Under the pieces are notes generated by a model. That model was not told the DNA's origin, ran no database searches, and saw only the letters and a program-made list of their open reading frames with translations. The translations under genes were made by a program, and so were the position numbers. From positions 172,910,946 to 172,974,945 of the forward strand of contig OZ038378.1 in assembly GCA_964036045.1 (NCBI GenBank): DNA of 64,000 bases. Direction: 5' to 3'. The DNA comes from Eutreptiella sp. 'Long Island Sound 2002' (lineage: Eukaryota > Euglenozoa > Euglenophyceae > Eutreptiales > Eutreptiaceae). Shown here piece by piece: positions 33,100 to 41,151 of this stretch. Position 1 is the first letter of the stretch; every line of letters begins with the position of its first letter.

Positions 33100-35968
33100 T
33101 GGTAGCAGAGGCTACCTGAATGTTGCTTCAGTGGCATACCAACCACAGCCCGCTCCTCAGTACGGCCCCGTAGACCCCGCCGCTTCCGGAGAAGTAACGA
33201 TTACGTTGCCCTGGTGCTGTGCGAACGAGGCCTTGAGAGGAATGCCTTGCGCAAGTCCAAGCTGCCCAAGAAGGGCGCACATCAGCAGCTGTGGGGACCC
33301 AGATTACCACAATCCCAGTCGAAACTGGCCATCGAGCAGCTGGAATCCGCCGGCCTACGACGATGGCAACGCTCCGGTGGAGCTTACGGAGCTGGCAGGT
33401 ACCAACATTCCTTACCAATGTCCAACATTTGAGACCCTGGACGCCGATCTGAACGACATTGAGATGGGCGGTCCAGGTGAGGTACCTAGCTATAATCGAC
33501 CAGCCTCTTGGGCACACTGGGACGACCATTTGTCTCCAGAAGTGACCCGTAACCTTGAGGCCCTTGAGGCCCTTTGTTACTTAGCCTCGTCTAAGCTGAT
33601 CGAACAAGAAAGAATCGCCTCTGATTTTTTATCGGAATATTTTTTCCTCCTACAGAACGAAATTAATACCAGGATGTGGTGGCGTTCTCAAGAAGATGAC
33701 TCTTTTGCCATTTTTTGGCAGATCTGGGAGGCAAGCCCCTTCCCGAAGGAGAAGGTCCGGGCACCTGTTCCCGGGCCCTCCGCCCCTCATCCCCCTGTTT
33801 CCATCCGCGACCATCTAGCCGCCGCGGTTGAGGAGGGAATTTTAGAGGCGGCCAGGCAGGCAAGCCTGGAAATCAGGGCTGAAGGAGCTCCCCAAGTTGA
33901 CTCCTGGCTGCGGACCACCGAGATCAGCGGTCCGACAGCCTGCTCAGGCCCTTCAGGACACGGCATGTACTGTCCTGCCGACTGCTCCTGCAGATTCCAG
34001 CGAGATGCTGAGCTCCAACTGCTCAAAGATCAAATGCACCTCATCATTCAAACGCTGGGAATAAAAGATCTTTTCAAGACGCACATGCGGTCTGAGGGCG
34101 CCTCATCGGTGGAACAAGCAACAGAGCCATCGGAGGAGGCGACAGAAATTTTTTCAATTGCTCCTTCGGTGGACTCCAGGACCACCGATGCAAGGATCAG
34201 CAGGACCAAGCTAAAGGAAAGGGTTAAAATCTCTCCTTCTGAGAGTAGGACGGCAAAGGCTAGGACTGAGGCTCAGAATGCCAAGCGAACTGCCTCCCGT
34301 ACTGCCCCTCCTGCTGCTGATTCCAATACCTTAGCCCAGCTGTTGCTCGCCCAGACCCTCGCCGGAGCTGGTGTGGCGAATGTTGCCGCCAAGGTGTCTG
34401 CCATTACGGCCGGTGTTGGGCTGGATTCGCTTCTTAATCCTACTTCCTTGCGACTTCGTCAGGTTGCCAAGCAACCGAAGTATAATGGGAACCCCCGACG
34501 TTGGCCTCAGTTCCAACGGGAATTTAAACTGTGGGTTAAGACTCAAAAACTCCAAGATGATCAGTTCCTGATGGCCCTCTTGGATTGCCTTGAGGGAGCG
34601 CCGGCCAACACTTGGCTCAGGACTTGGAGTGATCGCGAGGATACAAGTTCCCCCCTTACCTTTGATGAGGTGTGGCAACAGTTGGAGGTACGTGGATCCC
34701 GGCTGCCAGAGGACCACTACCACCAAATGTTGAAGAATTTTCCTTCATTCTCGCGATTAATCTTGCACGAAGTGCAAGACAAAAAACAGCGCTTCTGGAA
34801 TTTAGTGGAAGAAGCTGAACATTCAGGCGAAAAATTTTCTAGTGCCGAGCTGAAAAGTCTGATTTTTGACAAGATCCCCTCAGAAACTGCCGCCACCCTT
34901 CGGAACAAACAGTCCGAAGAAAAGGTCAAGACCTGGTGGGCGGAGGTGGAAGGCTTCGATGCCTCCGCCAATAAATTTTCAGTTCGGGAAGCACTTCAAA
35001 AGTGTTCCCCCACGTCGTTTTCCAAGGTGAAATTCACTGAAAACACGTGGAAAATCAAGTTTCATGAACATGAGGATCGGGACTTGTTTGTCCAAGTCCT
35101 CAACAGGGGAGTAAGCTTCCATGGCCATCGCCTGAAGGCCAAGAACTGGGTGTTTTCGTTCACCCCGAAGGAACTCTGGGAGGAGGTTGAGCGGCTCGCC
35201 GACGCCGCCAATCAGAATTTCCATGAGGGTCTTGGGGGAAACAAGAATACCCAGCAAAACACCCAAAATGGGGCCCAAAAGGGCAACAAAAAGGTGAATG
35301 ACACCCGGAATGTTCAGCAGCACTGTAGCATCTGCCTTCTTTTAGGTTCTACGAACCGAGCTAAGACACATTCTACTGATAATCACCGATGGTCTCCTTA
35401 CGATCACAAGGTGATTGGTGAAAATATCAGTAATTCGCAGAATTCAGACAAGAATGACAGACAGGTGCACGGTGGGAAGGCTGGAAAAGGGAATCCGACA
35501 CCCTCCGGTGGAAACAAAAATCCTGGAGGCCCTGGCGGGTCCCAAGGCACAGGAAATCGGACTCCATCCGGCTCCGGTGGGCAGCCGAACGGCCAGAAAA
35601 ATCCCAATAGCAACGCCGGAGGCGGAAATCGAAATCCAGGCCAAACCCCTCAATCCGGTGCAAACAAGGGAAATGCCCTAGGATTCCAGGGTAAAGGTAA
35701 GGGAAATCCTTCGGGAACCCCTTCCTCTGGTAAGGGCAGAGGGCGTGGCGAAGGTGGAGGTCCATCATCCGGCGGCCGTGGCCGTGGACGTGGAAAGGGC
35801 AACCATCGTGTGGATCAGGTCTCAGGTGCAGATCAGGTGTCCGATGCGGACCGAGATTGTGAATTAAATGCCTTGAATCCAGCAGATGATCCGCTCCAAG
35901 ATGAGTGGGTCGACGAATCAGGGTGTGTCCATAATGTTAACGCAGCTACTGGAGGTCAGAACGCCTAG
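32936..35968 (+). CDS. gag: Element A Gag polyprotein
   Basis: 1010 codons from ATG at 32,936 to TAG at 35,966-35,968. The first 54 codons lie in the LTR, and codons 55-59 overlap the primer-binding site. The N-terminal half is Pro/Ser-rich with Cys-rich patches. The central part looks like a gypsy-type capsid (PKYNGNPRRWPQFQREFKLW, LLDCLEGAPANTWLRTW, FDEVWQQLEVRGS). A possible zinc site (HCSIC followed by two His within about 20 residues) precedes a long Gly/Asn/Lys/Arg-rich RNA-binding tail (GRGRGEGGGPSSGGRGRGRG). The stop is in frame with the protease ORF that follows without a gap, and complementary stems lie just downstream, so Gag-Pol is probably made by stop readthrough. Confidence 0.9.
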   Translation: MDLASVVAALASVGVRVSGSAPNSSVQVDSSRACPPGLAGPEPSGTIHDLGQHFHGSRGYLNVASVAYQPQPAPQYGPVDPAASGEVTITLPWCCANEALRGMPCASPSCPRRAHISSCGDPDYHNPSRNWPSSSWNPPAYDDGNAPVELTELAGTNIPYQCPTFETLDADLNDIEMGGPGEVPSYNRPASWAHWDDHLSPEVTRNLEALEALCYLASSKLIEQERIASDFLSEYFFLLQNEINTRMWWRSQEDDSFAIFWQIWEASPFPKEKVRAPVPGPSAPHPPVSIRDHLAAAVEEGILEAARQASLEIRAEGAPQVDSWLRTTEISGPTACSGPSGHGMYCPADCSCRFQRDAELQLLKDQMHLIIQTLGIKDLFKTHMRSEGASSVEQATEPSEEATEIFSIAPSVDSRTTDARISRTKLKERVKISPSESRTAKARTEAQNAKRTASRTAPPAADSNTLAQLLLAQTLAGAGVANVAAKVSAITAGVGLDSLLNPTSLRLRQVAKQPKYNGNPRRWPQFQREFKLWVKTQKLQDDQFLMALLDCLEGAPANTWLRTWSDREDTSSPLTFDEVWQQLEVRGSRLPEDHYHQMLKNFPSFSRLILHEVQDKKQRFWNLVEEAEHSGEKFSSAELKSLIFDKIPSETAATLRNKQSEEKVKTWWAEVEGFDASANKFSVREALQKCSPTSFSKVKFTENTWKIKFHEHEDRDLFVQVLNRGVSFHGHRLKAKNWVFSFTPKELWEEVERLADAANQNFHEGLGGNKNTQQNTQNGAQKGNKKVNDTRNVQQHCSICLLLGSTNRAKTHSTDNHRWSPYDHKVIGENISNSQNSDKNDRQVHGGKAGKGNPTPSGGNKNPGGPGGSQGTGNRTPSGSGGQPNGQKNPNSNAGGGNRNPGQTPQSGANKGNALGFQGKGKGNPSGTPSSGKGRGRGEGGGPSSGGRGRGRGKGNHRVDQVSGADQVSDADRDCELNALNPADDPLQDEWVDESGCVHNVNAATGGQNA
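33100..33116 (+). promoter_or_regulatory. Primer-binding site of element A
   Basis: TGGTAGCAGAGGCTACC starts immediately after the LTR. The first 12 bases are complementary to a tRNA 3' end CCTCTGCTACCA, as in many initiator-Met tRNAs. It lies inside the gag reading frame. Confidence 0.85.
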
Positions 35969-36004
35969 GGGAGCCACGAAAATCGCCCCTCCCCAGGCGA
36001 TTTC
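35966..36004 (+). promoter_or_regulatory. Candidate UAG readthrough signal with interleaved stems
   Basis: UAG is followed by G and two interleaved complementarities. GGGGAG (35,968-35,973) pairs with CUCCCC (35,989-35,994). AAAUCGCC (35,980-35,987) pairs perfectly with GGCGAUUU (35,996-36,003). The 8-bp hairpin starts 11 nt after the stop. Together they have the a-b-a'-b' order of an H-type pseudoknot. The second connecting loop would be a single base, so both stems may not form fully at once. The layout recalls murine leukaemia virus-type UAG-G readthrough. Confidence 0.6.
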
Positions 36005-36859
36005 AGGCATGATCCCCAGATTCCTTCTCGACCACTACTTGATGTAGGGTCGCTTGTCTCCTCTCCCCTGGATCCGGCAGCGGATCCTTCTGTTGTAGTG
36101 GACGAGGTTGGTGTACAGTCCAAGCACAGGGCCCGTCAGTTTGTCACAAAGCTGTGGGTCTCTGATTGCAAGGGCAATTTCCACCTCGCCACTTGTTTGT
36201 GTGATAATGGATCAGAGGTAAATCTCCAATCCAATTCTTTCTTGCCTGACGACTGCGTGTTTGATTCGCCTCATCCTGTTACCCTCGAGGGAGTTTCTGG
36301 ACATTCTCTCGCAGGTGGGCAACGCGGTTGTTATATATCAACTCATTTGGTCGCTCAAGACCTTTGGGAAGAAGGCAATGTGGAGGAAGTTATCCTTAAG
36401 GATGACTACTTCTATCGTGCCGACATAAAGTATGACCTTTACTTGGGCCATCCTTGGCTTCGCAAGAACAGGGTGGCGCCCGTAGGTCATCGGCGTTGTT
36501 TTTTGCTGGAGTCAGGTTCCTTGGAGCGTCCTGAATTTCGTTTTTTGCACGCAGGGCTTAAAAGTGCAGAAGAATTTTTGAAGCAAAAGGTTACACCAAA
36601 GTTTGGCGAAGATGTTACCATTGCAGAGGTGAATGGGAGTGCCGATTACTCCCGAGAGTTAGAATGTCTTCGTAGGGACTCCCAGCCACGACGCCCTTCG
36701 CGCTGGCACTCTTCATCCTACAGAGTTGTCGACAAATGGCGCGATACAATTTGTGAATATTTTTATGAACACCATTCCTTTTGGCCACAGTATGATGCCT
36801 TTGCTAACCGCGAGAACAAGCGCTTTGACAAGCATTTTCGCGACGCTTGGACCCCATAA
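35969..36859 (+). CDS. pro: Element A protease and start of methylase-like domain
   Basis: The same frame as gag stays open from the base after the TAG to TAA at 36,857-36,859. The aspartic-protease-like region has LCDNGSEVNL in place of the usual DTGA/DSGA motif and YDLYLGHPWL in place of the second conserved ILG..WL motif. Near the end a methylase-like module begins (VVDKWRDTICEYF, YDAFANRENKRF) and is cut at the TAA. It resumes one base further on in the next frame (KLWINPPF...), so one extra C in the CCCC run at 36,852-36,855, or a +1 ribosomal shift, would explain the break. Confidence 0.8.
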   Translation, partial: GSHENRPSPGDFRHDPQIPSRPLLDVGSLVSSPLDPAADPSVVVDEVGVQSKHRARQFVTKLWVSDCKGNFHLATCLCDNGSEVNLQSNSFLPDDCVFDSPHPVTLEGVSGHSLAGGQRGCYISTHLVAQDLWEEGNVEEVILKDDYFYRADIKYDLYLGHPWLRKNRVAPVGHRRCFLLESGSLERPEFRFLHAGLKSAEEFLKQKVTPKFGEDVTIAEVNGSADYSRELECLRRDSQPRRPSRWHSSSYRVVDKWRDTICEYFYEHHSFWPQYDAFANRENKRFDKHFRDAWTP

Positions 36860-37386
36860 ATGGGACAAGAAGTTATGGATTAATCCTCCGTTTCACTTAA
36901 TCCAGCAGGTCATCCACAAAATCAAGCAAGATAAAACCCAGGCGATTTTAGTTGTGCCCTTGTGGGACGACGAGCCTTGGTTTCAGGAATTGCAAGACAT
37001 TTGTGTAGATTACATCGAACTTCCCAGGAAGATTAAGCTGTATGCCAGAGACGACACAGGTCCCCTGCCACAGAGACCCTGGAGTTCGCTTGCATTCCTG
37101 GTGGATGGAAAGCTTTCTGACTCTGATTCTGCTGATTCTAGTACTGATTCCTGTGTTGGGTCTGAATCTGAGGTTGAGCGTGGTACTGATGATGAATCTA
37201 TTTTTTCTGATTTTTGTCCGTCAGATTCCCAAGGTGATCCAACGTCAAATGGATCCGCCTCGTCTCCCTCTTCCCCAATACGATCTACATCCAAAAGAAT
37301 CTACAGCGCACGGACGACAAAAAAATTTTCTTCGCGCCGCAAATTCAGAGTTTTTTATGAAAAACCCCGTGTGGAAGCTTTCATAG
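36852..37386 (+). CDS. Element A methylase-like (NPPF) domain, shifted frame
   Basis: After the shift this frame gives KLWINPPFHLIQQVIHKI, AILVVPLWDDEPWFQEL, then RPWSSLAFLVDG. This is the hallmark order of the Dam-like module of DIRS elements (NPP[FWY], then a hydrophobic strand plus VP.W, then W..L, then P.W..a..VDG). A Ser/Asp-rich acidic linker of about 50 residues follows, then a basic Arg/Lys/Ser stretch. Coding continues in a third frame from about 37,370-37,390. Whether the domain methylates DNA is unknown; only the substrate-side NPPF motif is clear, not a full SAM-binding site. Confidence 0.7.
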
Positions 37387-40300
37387 ATCCTTTTCGAGGA
37401 GCTGGATCACGAAGAGAATCTCTGGAATGTCGACACTCGACCCACCTATCTTCAAGAGGCAGTTGATACGGACCTTTTTAGGGACATCCGTAAGAAGATT
37501 CTTCCTGCCAAGGCCGAAGAAATCGCCAAAGTTTTTTCGACAGTAATTCCTGGCGATCAGGTGGACACTGAGTTGTGTTCCAAGAAAAGAGACAATATTT
37601 TTGAGGAACGGAAGGACACAACCCTTTCGGGGAAGTTGATCAAGGACCCTCCTGTCCGTGGACAGTTCGGTGAAGCCTTCATCGAGCTTCGTGAAGGGTA
37701 CAAGGCGAAGAAACAGCGTCCTTATGAGAACCATGGACAGAAACATGAGATACTCAGAAAAATAATCGAGAGAAATCTCAGGGAATTTGGTTGGCTTGAG
37801 GGTTGTATGACCAGCGAATGGTGCTGTGCACCCTTCACAGTCCCGAAGCCGCCGCCTGCAGACCAGAACACTATTGATGGTTGGCGAATGGTTGTTGATT
37901 TTCGCAACCTCAACGCCGAGACCAAGGCGGATTCACACCCCCTGCCCCTCATTGAGGAGGAAATCGCCAAGAGGGCAAGAGGTCGTTTGTTTTCTGTGCT
38001 GGATCTCCGTCACGGCTTTCACCAAATGCCGTTGAGGAAGGACAGCCGACCTCTCACCTGTATGTGCACGCCATGTGGCCCAGTCCAGTGGACGGTCATG
38101 CCCATGGGCCTGAAGAACGCCCCTTTGTTTTTTCAAAGAATGATGGAGGATGTGCTTTTTACAGCTCATCCTGAGCTTCGTGCCTTCGTGAGTGTGTACA
38201 TAGATGACATAATCATCGCGACAGAGGGGGAGGGACTGACCGAAGCCGAGCTGGTGGCCCTACATGAAAAGCAGCTGAACCAGGTTTTGGACATTCTTGA
38301 TGCCAATCAGCTGATTTGTGGGCCAAAGAAGGGAAAACTATTTTTAAAATCAGTCGAATTTTGTGGTTCTCTCCTTGAGAATGGCACCCGACGACCCAGT
38401 CCAGGGAAGCTCGTCGCTATTCAGAAGTGGAAGCGCCCTGAGACGATCACGGAATTGAGGGGATTCCTGGGTTGTTGCAATTTTTACCACACTTTTGTGC
38501 CGAATTATGCCAAATTTGCTGCCCCCCTCACTGAATTATTGAAGGTAGGGAGAGATGCGGGCAAGGCAGGTTCAAAGGTTCGTGTCAAGTGGACTGACGA
38601 GTGCGAGGAGGCCTTCCATCACTTGAAGGCGGCCCTCTGCGAAGTCGCCACGTTGCATGTGCCGAAATTCGACCGACCCTTCTACATAAGAACCGACGCT
38701 TCTAGGTACGCGATCGGAGCTGTCCTTGAACAGGTTGATGAAGCCACAGGTGATCATTACCCTCTTGCACGGTCGCGGAAGCTAGCTCCACGCCAGATGC
38801 AATGGTCACCGCGTGAGCAAGAGACTTATGCCATAATCTGCGCTCTGAAAAAGTACCAATCGTGGGTTGGCACCAATCGAGTCGAGGTCCTGACGGATCA
38901 TCGATCTCTGGAGTATTGGGCCACCAAACACATTGATACTGTCGCGAGCCCAGCTGGTCGACGGGCCAGATGGCATGAATTTCTCAGTTTGTTTGACCTC
39001 CATATGTCGTATTTGCCTGGAAAACACAACACGGTAGCGGATGCTCTGAGCCGATGGGCTTACCCCGCTTCAGAGGGGCTGCAAAGTACCAACATCCATG
39101 GTACGGAGCAGGACCGCCACGTCGTAATCGAGTGGGATCAAGAGGAAAAAAAGCTCATTCGACGTGAATGCATGCAATGCTCTGTTAAACAGCATGCATT
39201 ACCGTGTCATGACATCACGGCCTTCTCAGATCCGGCGCATGCTCATGAAGTTATAACCAAATCACTGAAAGTCGTGGAAAAAGTCACCGATCCCTCCTCA
39301 GGGAGTGTGAAACGGTTTGAGTATACCCGACCAGTAAGTGAATTTCGGTTGATTCAGGGCATTAAGCGTCGAGATCCGGCCAAAACTCCACCCCTGCCGA
39401 AAGATTCCCTTATCATCCGTGACTGGACGAAGGATTATCTGCATGATTCCATGTTTAAAGAGGTCTTTGAGAATCTCAAATCCAAAGATGCTCACAAGGA
39501 TGGAATTTATGCTGAATATTCGTTGGATGGGGGGAAGCTGTGGATGGAGGGTAAATTGTGCGTACCAGACGCCGTGGCCCCCCGAGTGTTAAACTGGTGG
39601 CACAAATGGGAGTCCCCCCACGCACATGGTCGTAGATTATGGTCGATGATTAAACATAGGTTGTTCGGCTCAAGGCTATATACTCACTGTATGAAAGTAG
39701 CCGCCGCATGTGCCCAATGTGCTGTCTTGACGCCCCCCAGCGCGAAGAAGCACGGCCATCTGAGGCCACATCCTATTCCGGAGCGCCTCTTTAACAGAGT
39801 CACCAGTGATTTTTTCCATCTTGGTGAACTCGACGACGAAGGGTGCCATTGGAAAAACAAAAAGGTCAATGGAGTGCTCCTTATACAATGCCGTCATTCT
39901 GGCTACATTCAGGTGTTGCCTTGCAACATCGAGTCAATGACTGGCAAGGCTGCCGCCAAATGGTGCGCGCAGACCTGGATGGGAGGTTGGGACGTCCCAT
40001 CCGAGGTGATTACGGACTCAGGTAAGGAGTACACCTCTGAATGGTGGAGAGAATTATGTACCCGCCTTGGAATCCATCACCTCAGATGTGAAATCCACTC
40101 ACATCGAGCGCTGCCTGGCGAAAGAGCCGGCCGCTCAATTATAAATATGCTTCGTAAGGAGCTCGCCAGTGAGAAGGACTTCCATTGGCTTGAAGTTCTC
40201 TTCGCATTGCTTCGCCGTTACCACAACACGCCTTTGTACCATGGCCTTTCTCCAAATGAAATTGTCTTTGGACGAAAGAAGTGTTGGTGGAACATGCCGT

Positions 40301-41151
40301 TGAATAATCCTCGCCCTTGTAAAGATGCTTCGTTGTTTTTGGACGAGATCCAACGAGCAGAAAAAACTGTCTCGAAATTAATCGATAAGCATCAAGCTGA
40401 CTGGCTTTGGGTCCAAAATCAAGGCCGAAAAAACCCCCACAATTTTGAAGTCGATGATCGAGTTTGGCTTCGAAATTCCGAAACCACCCTGGACGGAGAT
40501 GACAAGCTTCTTCCCTTGTGGGAGGGGCCATTCGCTGTTACAGCGCGTCTAGGTGAGAACAGGTGGAGGATTCGTGTGGATGTCAGCAGGGAAATTGAAG
40601 TTTCGGGCGATCGCCTCAAGAGAGAGATCCCCTCCCCCAAGGATCGGGTTAAACCCCTTTTTTGGACTTCGAAATTTTTGTCCGATCGGGTCATCGAAGG
40701 GGGGAAGTACGAACTCAAGAGGATTTTAGAAGCAAGGCGTGACGAAAAGGGCGAATGGGAATTTCTATGTGAGTCGAGGGGCTTTGATTCCAGTCACAAC
40801 AACTGGGGACCAGCCCATTCTTTTGTCCATGGGTACACCAAGGGGTTCATCGACTTCCTCAAGAAGCAGCCCGAAATTTGCGTACTCCTGACAGACTGTC
40901 TGTCGAAACCAGACAGACAGGTGGAGAGCGACGGAAAAAGACCTGTGGTGAATCGAGATCCAGCCTTTTACGGCCCTCAGCAGCCACATTCCAGGGCTGA
41001 TCCGTCGATCCCCCCTCCTGCGGTCAGGCCAGCCCAGGAGCCAAATGAGGACCAAGCTTCGAGTTCGGCCGCTGATTTGCAGCGCCCAAGCCGTACGAGG
41101 GCCCCACCAGACAGGTTGGTGGTCACATGTATTCGTGCTTGGCCGAATTGA
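37387..41151 (+). CDS. pol: Element A pol: RT, RNase H, integrase, chromodomain-like
   Basis: Open from 37,387 to TGA at 41,149-41,151. Domains: RT (WRMVVDFRNLN, LFSVLDLRHGFHQMPL, MGLKNAPLFFQRMM, catalytic YIDD near 38,200); tether and RNase H (IRTDAS, EQETYAI, LTDHRSLEYW, KHNTVADALSRW); integrase with an N-terminal zinc site, Asp in TSDFF, Asp in ITDSGKEY and Glu in GERAGRSI, 34 residues apart; a GPF/Y segment (WEGPFAVTARLGENRWRI); a chromodomain-like module (YELKRILEARRDEKGEWEFL, NNWGPAHSF); and a Pro/Ser tail. All catalytic motifs are intact, unlike element B. Two apparent frameshifts separate it from gag-pro, so this copy is expressed only if those are assembly indels or programmed shifts. 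Confidence 0.95.
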   Translation: MLFEELDHEENLWNVDTRPTYLQEAVDTDLFRDIRKKILPAKAEEIAKVFSTVIPGDQVDTELCSKKRDNIFEERKDTTLSGKLIKDPPVRGQFGEAFIELREGYKAKKQRPYENHGQKHEILRKIIERNLREFGWLEGCMTSEWCCAPFTVPKPPPADQNTIDGWRMVVDFRNLNAETKADSHPLPLIEEEIAKRARGRLFSVLDLRHGFHQMPLRKDSRPLTCMCTPCGPVQWTVMPMGLKNAPLFFQRMMEDVLFTAHPELRAFVSVYIDDIIIATEGEGLTEAELVALHEKQLNQVLDILDANQLICGPKKGKLFLKSVEFCGSLLENGTRRPSPGKLVAIQKWKRPETITELRGFLGCCNFYHTFVPNYAKFAAPLTELLKVGRDAGKAGSKVRVKWTDECEEAFHHLKAALCEVATLHVPKFDRPFYIRTDASRYAIGAVLEQVDEATGDHYPLARSRKLAPRQMQWSPREQETYAIICALKKYQSWVGTNRVEVLTDHRSLEYWATKHIDTVASPAGRRARWHEFLSLFDLHMSYLPGKHNTVADALSRWAYPASEGLQSTNIHGTEQDRHVVIEWDQEEKKLIRRECMQCSVKQHALPCHDITAFSDPAHAHEVITKSLKVVEKVTDPSSGSVKRFEYTRPVSEFRLIQGIKRRDPAKTPPLPKDSLIIRDWTKDYLHDSMFKEVFENLKSKDAHKDGIYAEYSLDGGKLWMEGKLCVPDAVAPRVLNWWHKWESPHAHGRRLWSMIKHRLFGSRLYTHCMKVAAACAQCAVLTPPSAKKHGHLRPHPIPERLFNRVTSDFFHLGELDDEGCHWKNKKVNGVLLIQCRHSGYIQVLPCNIESMTGKAAAKWCAQTWMGGWDVPSEVITDSGKEYTSEWWRELCTRLGIHHLRCEIHSHRALPGERAGRSIINMLRKELASEKDFHWLEVLFALLRRYHNTPLYHGLSPNEIVFGRKKCWWNMPLNNPRPCKDASLFLDEIQRAEKTVSKLIDKHQADWLWVQNQGRKNPHNFEVDDRVWLRNSETTLDGDDKLLPLWEGPFAVTARLGENRWRIRVDVSREIEVSGDRLKREIPSPKDRVKPLFWTSKFLSDRVIEGGKYELKRILEARRDEKGEWEFLCESRGFDSSHNNWGPAHSFVHGYTKGFIDFLKKQPEICVLLTDCLSKPDRQVESDGKRPVVNRDPAFYGPQQPHSRADPSIPPPAVRPAQEPNEDQASSSAADLQRPSRTRAPPDRLVVTCIRAWPN

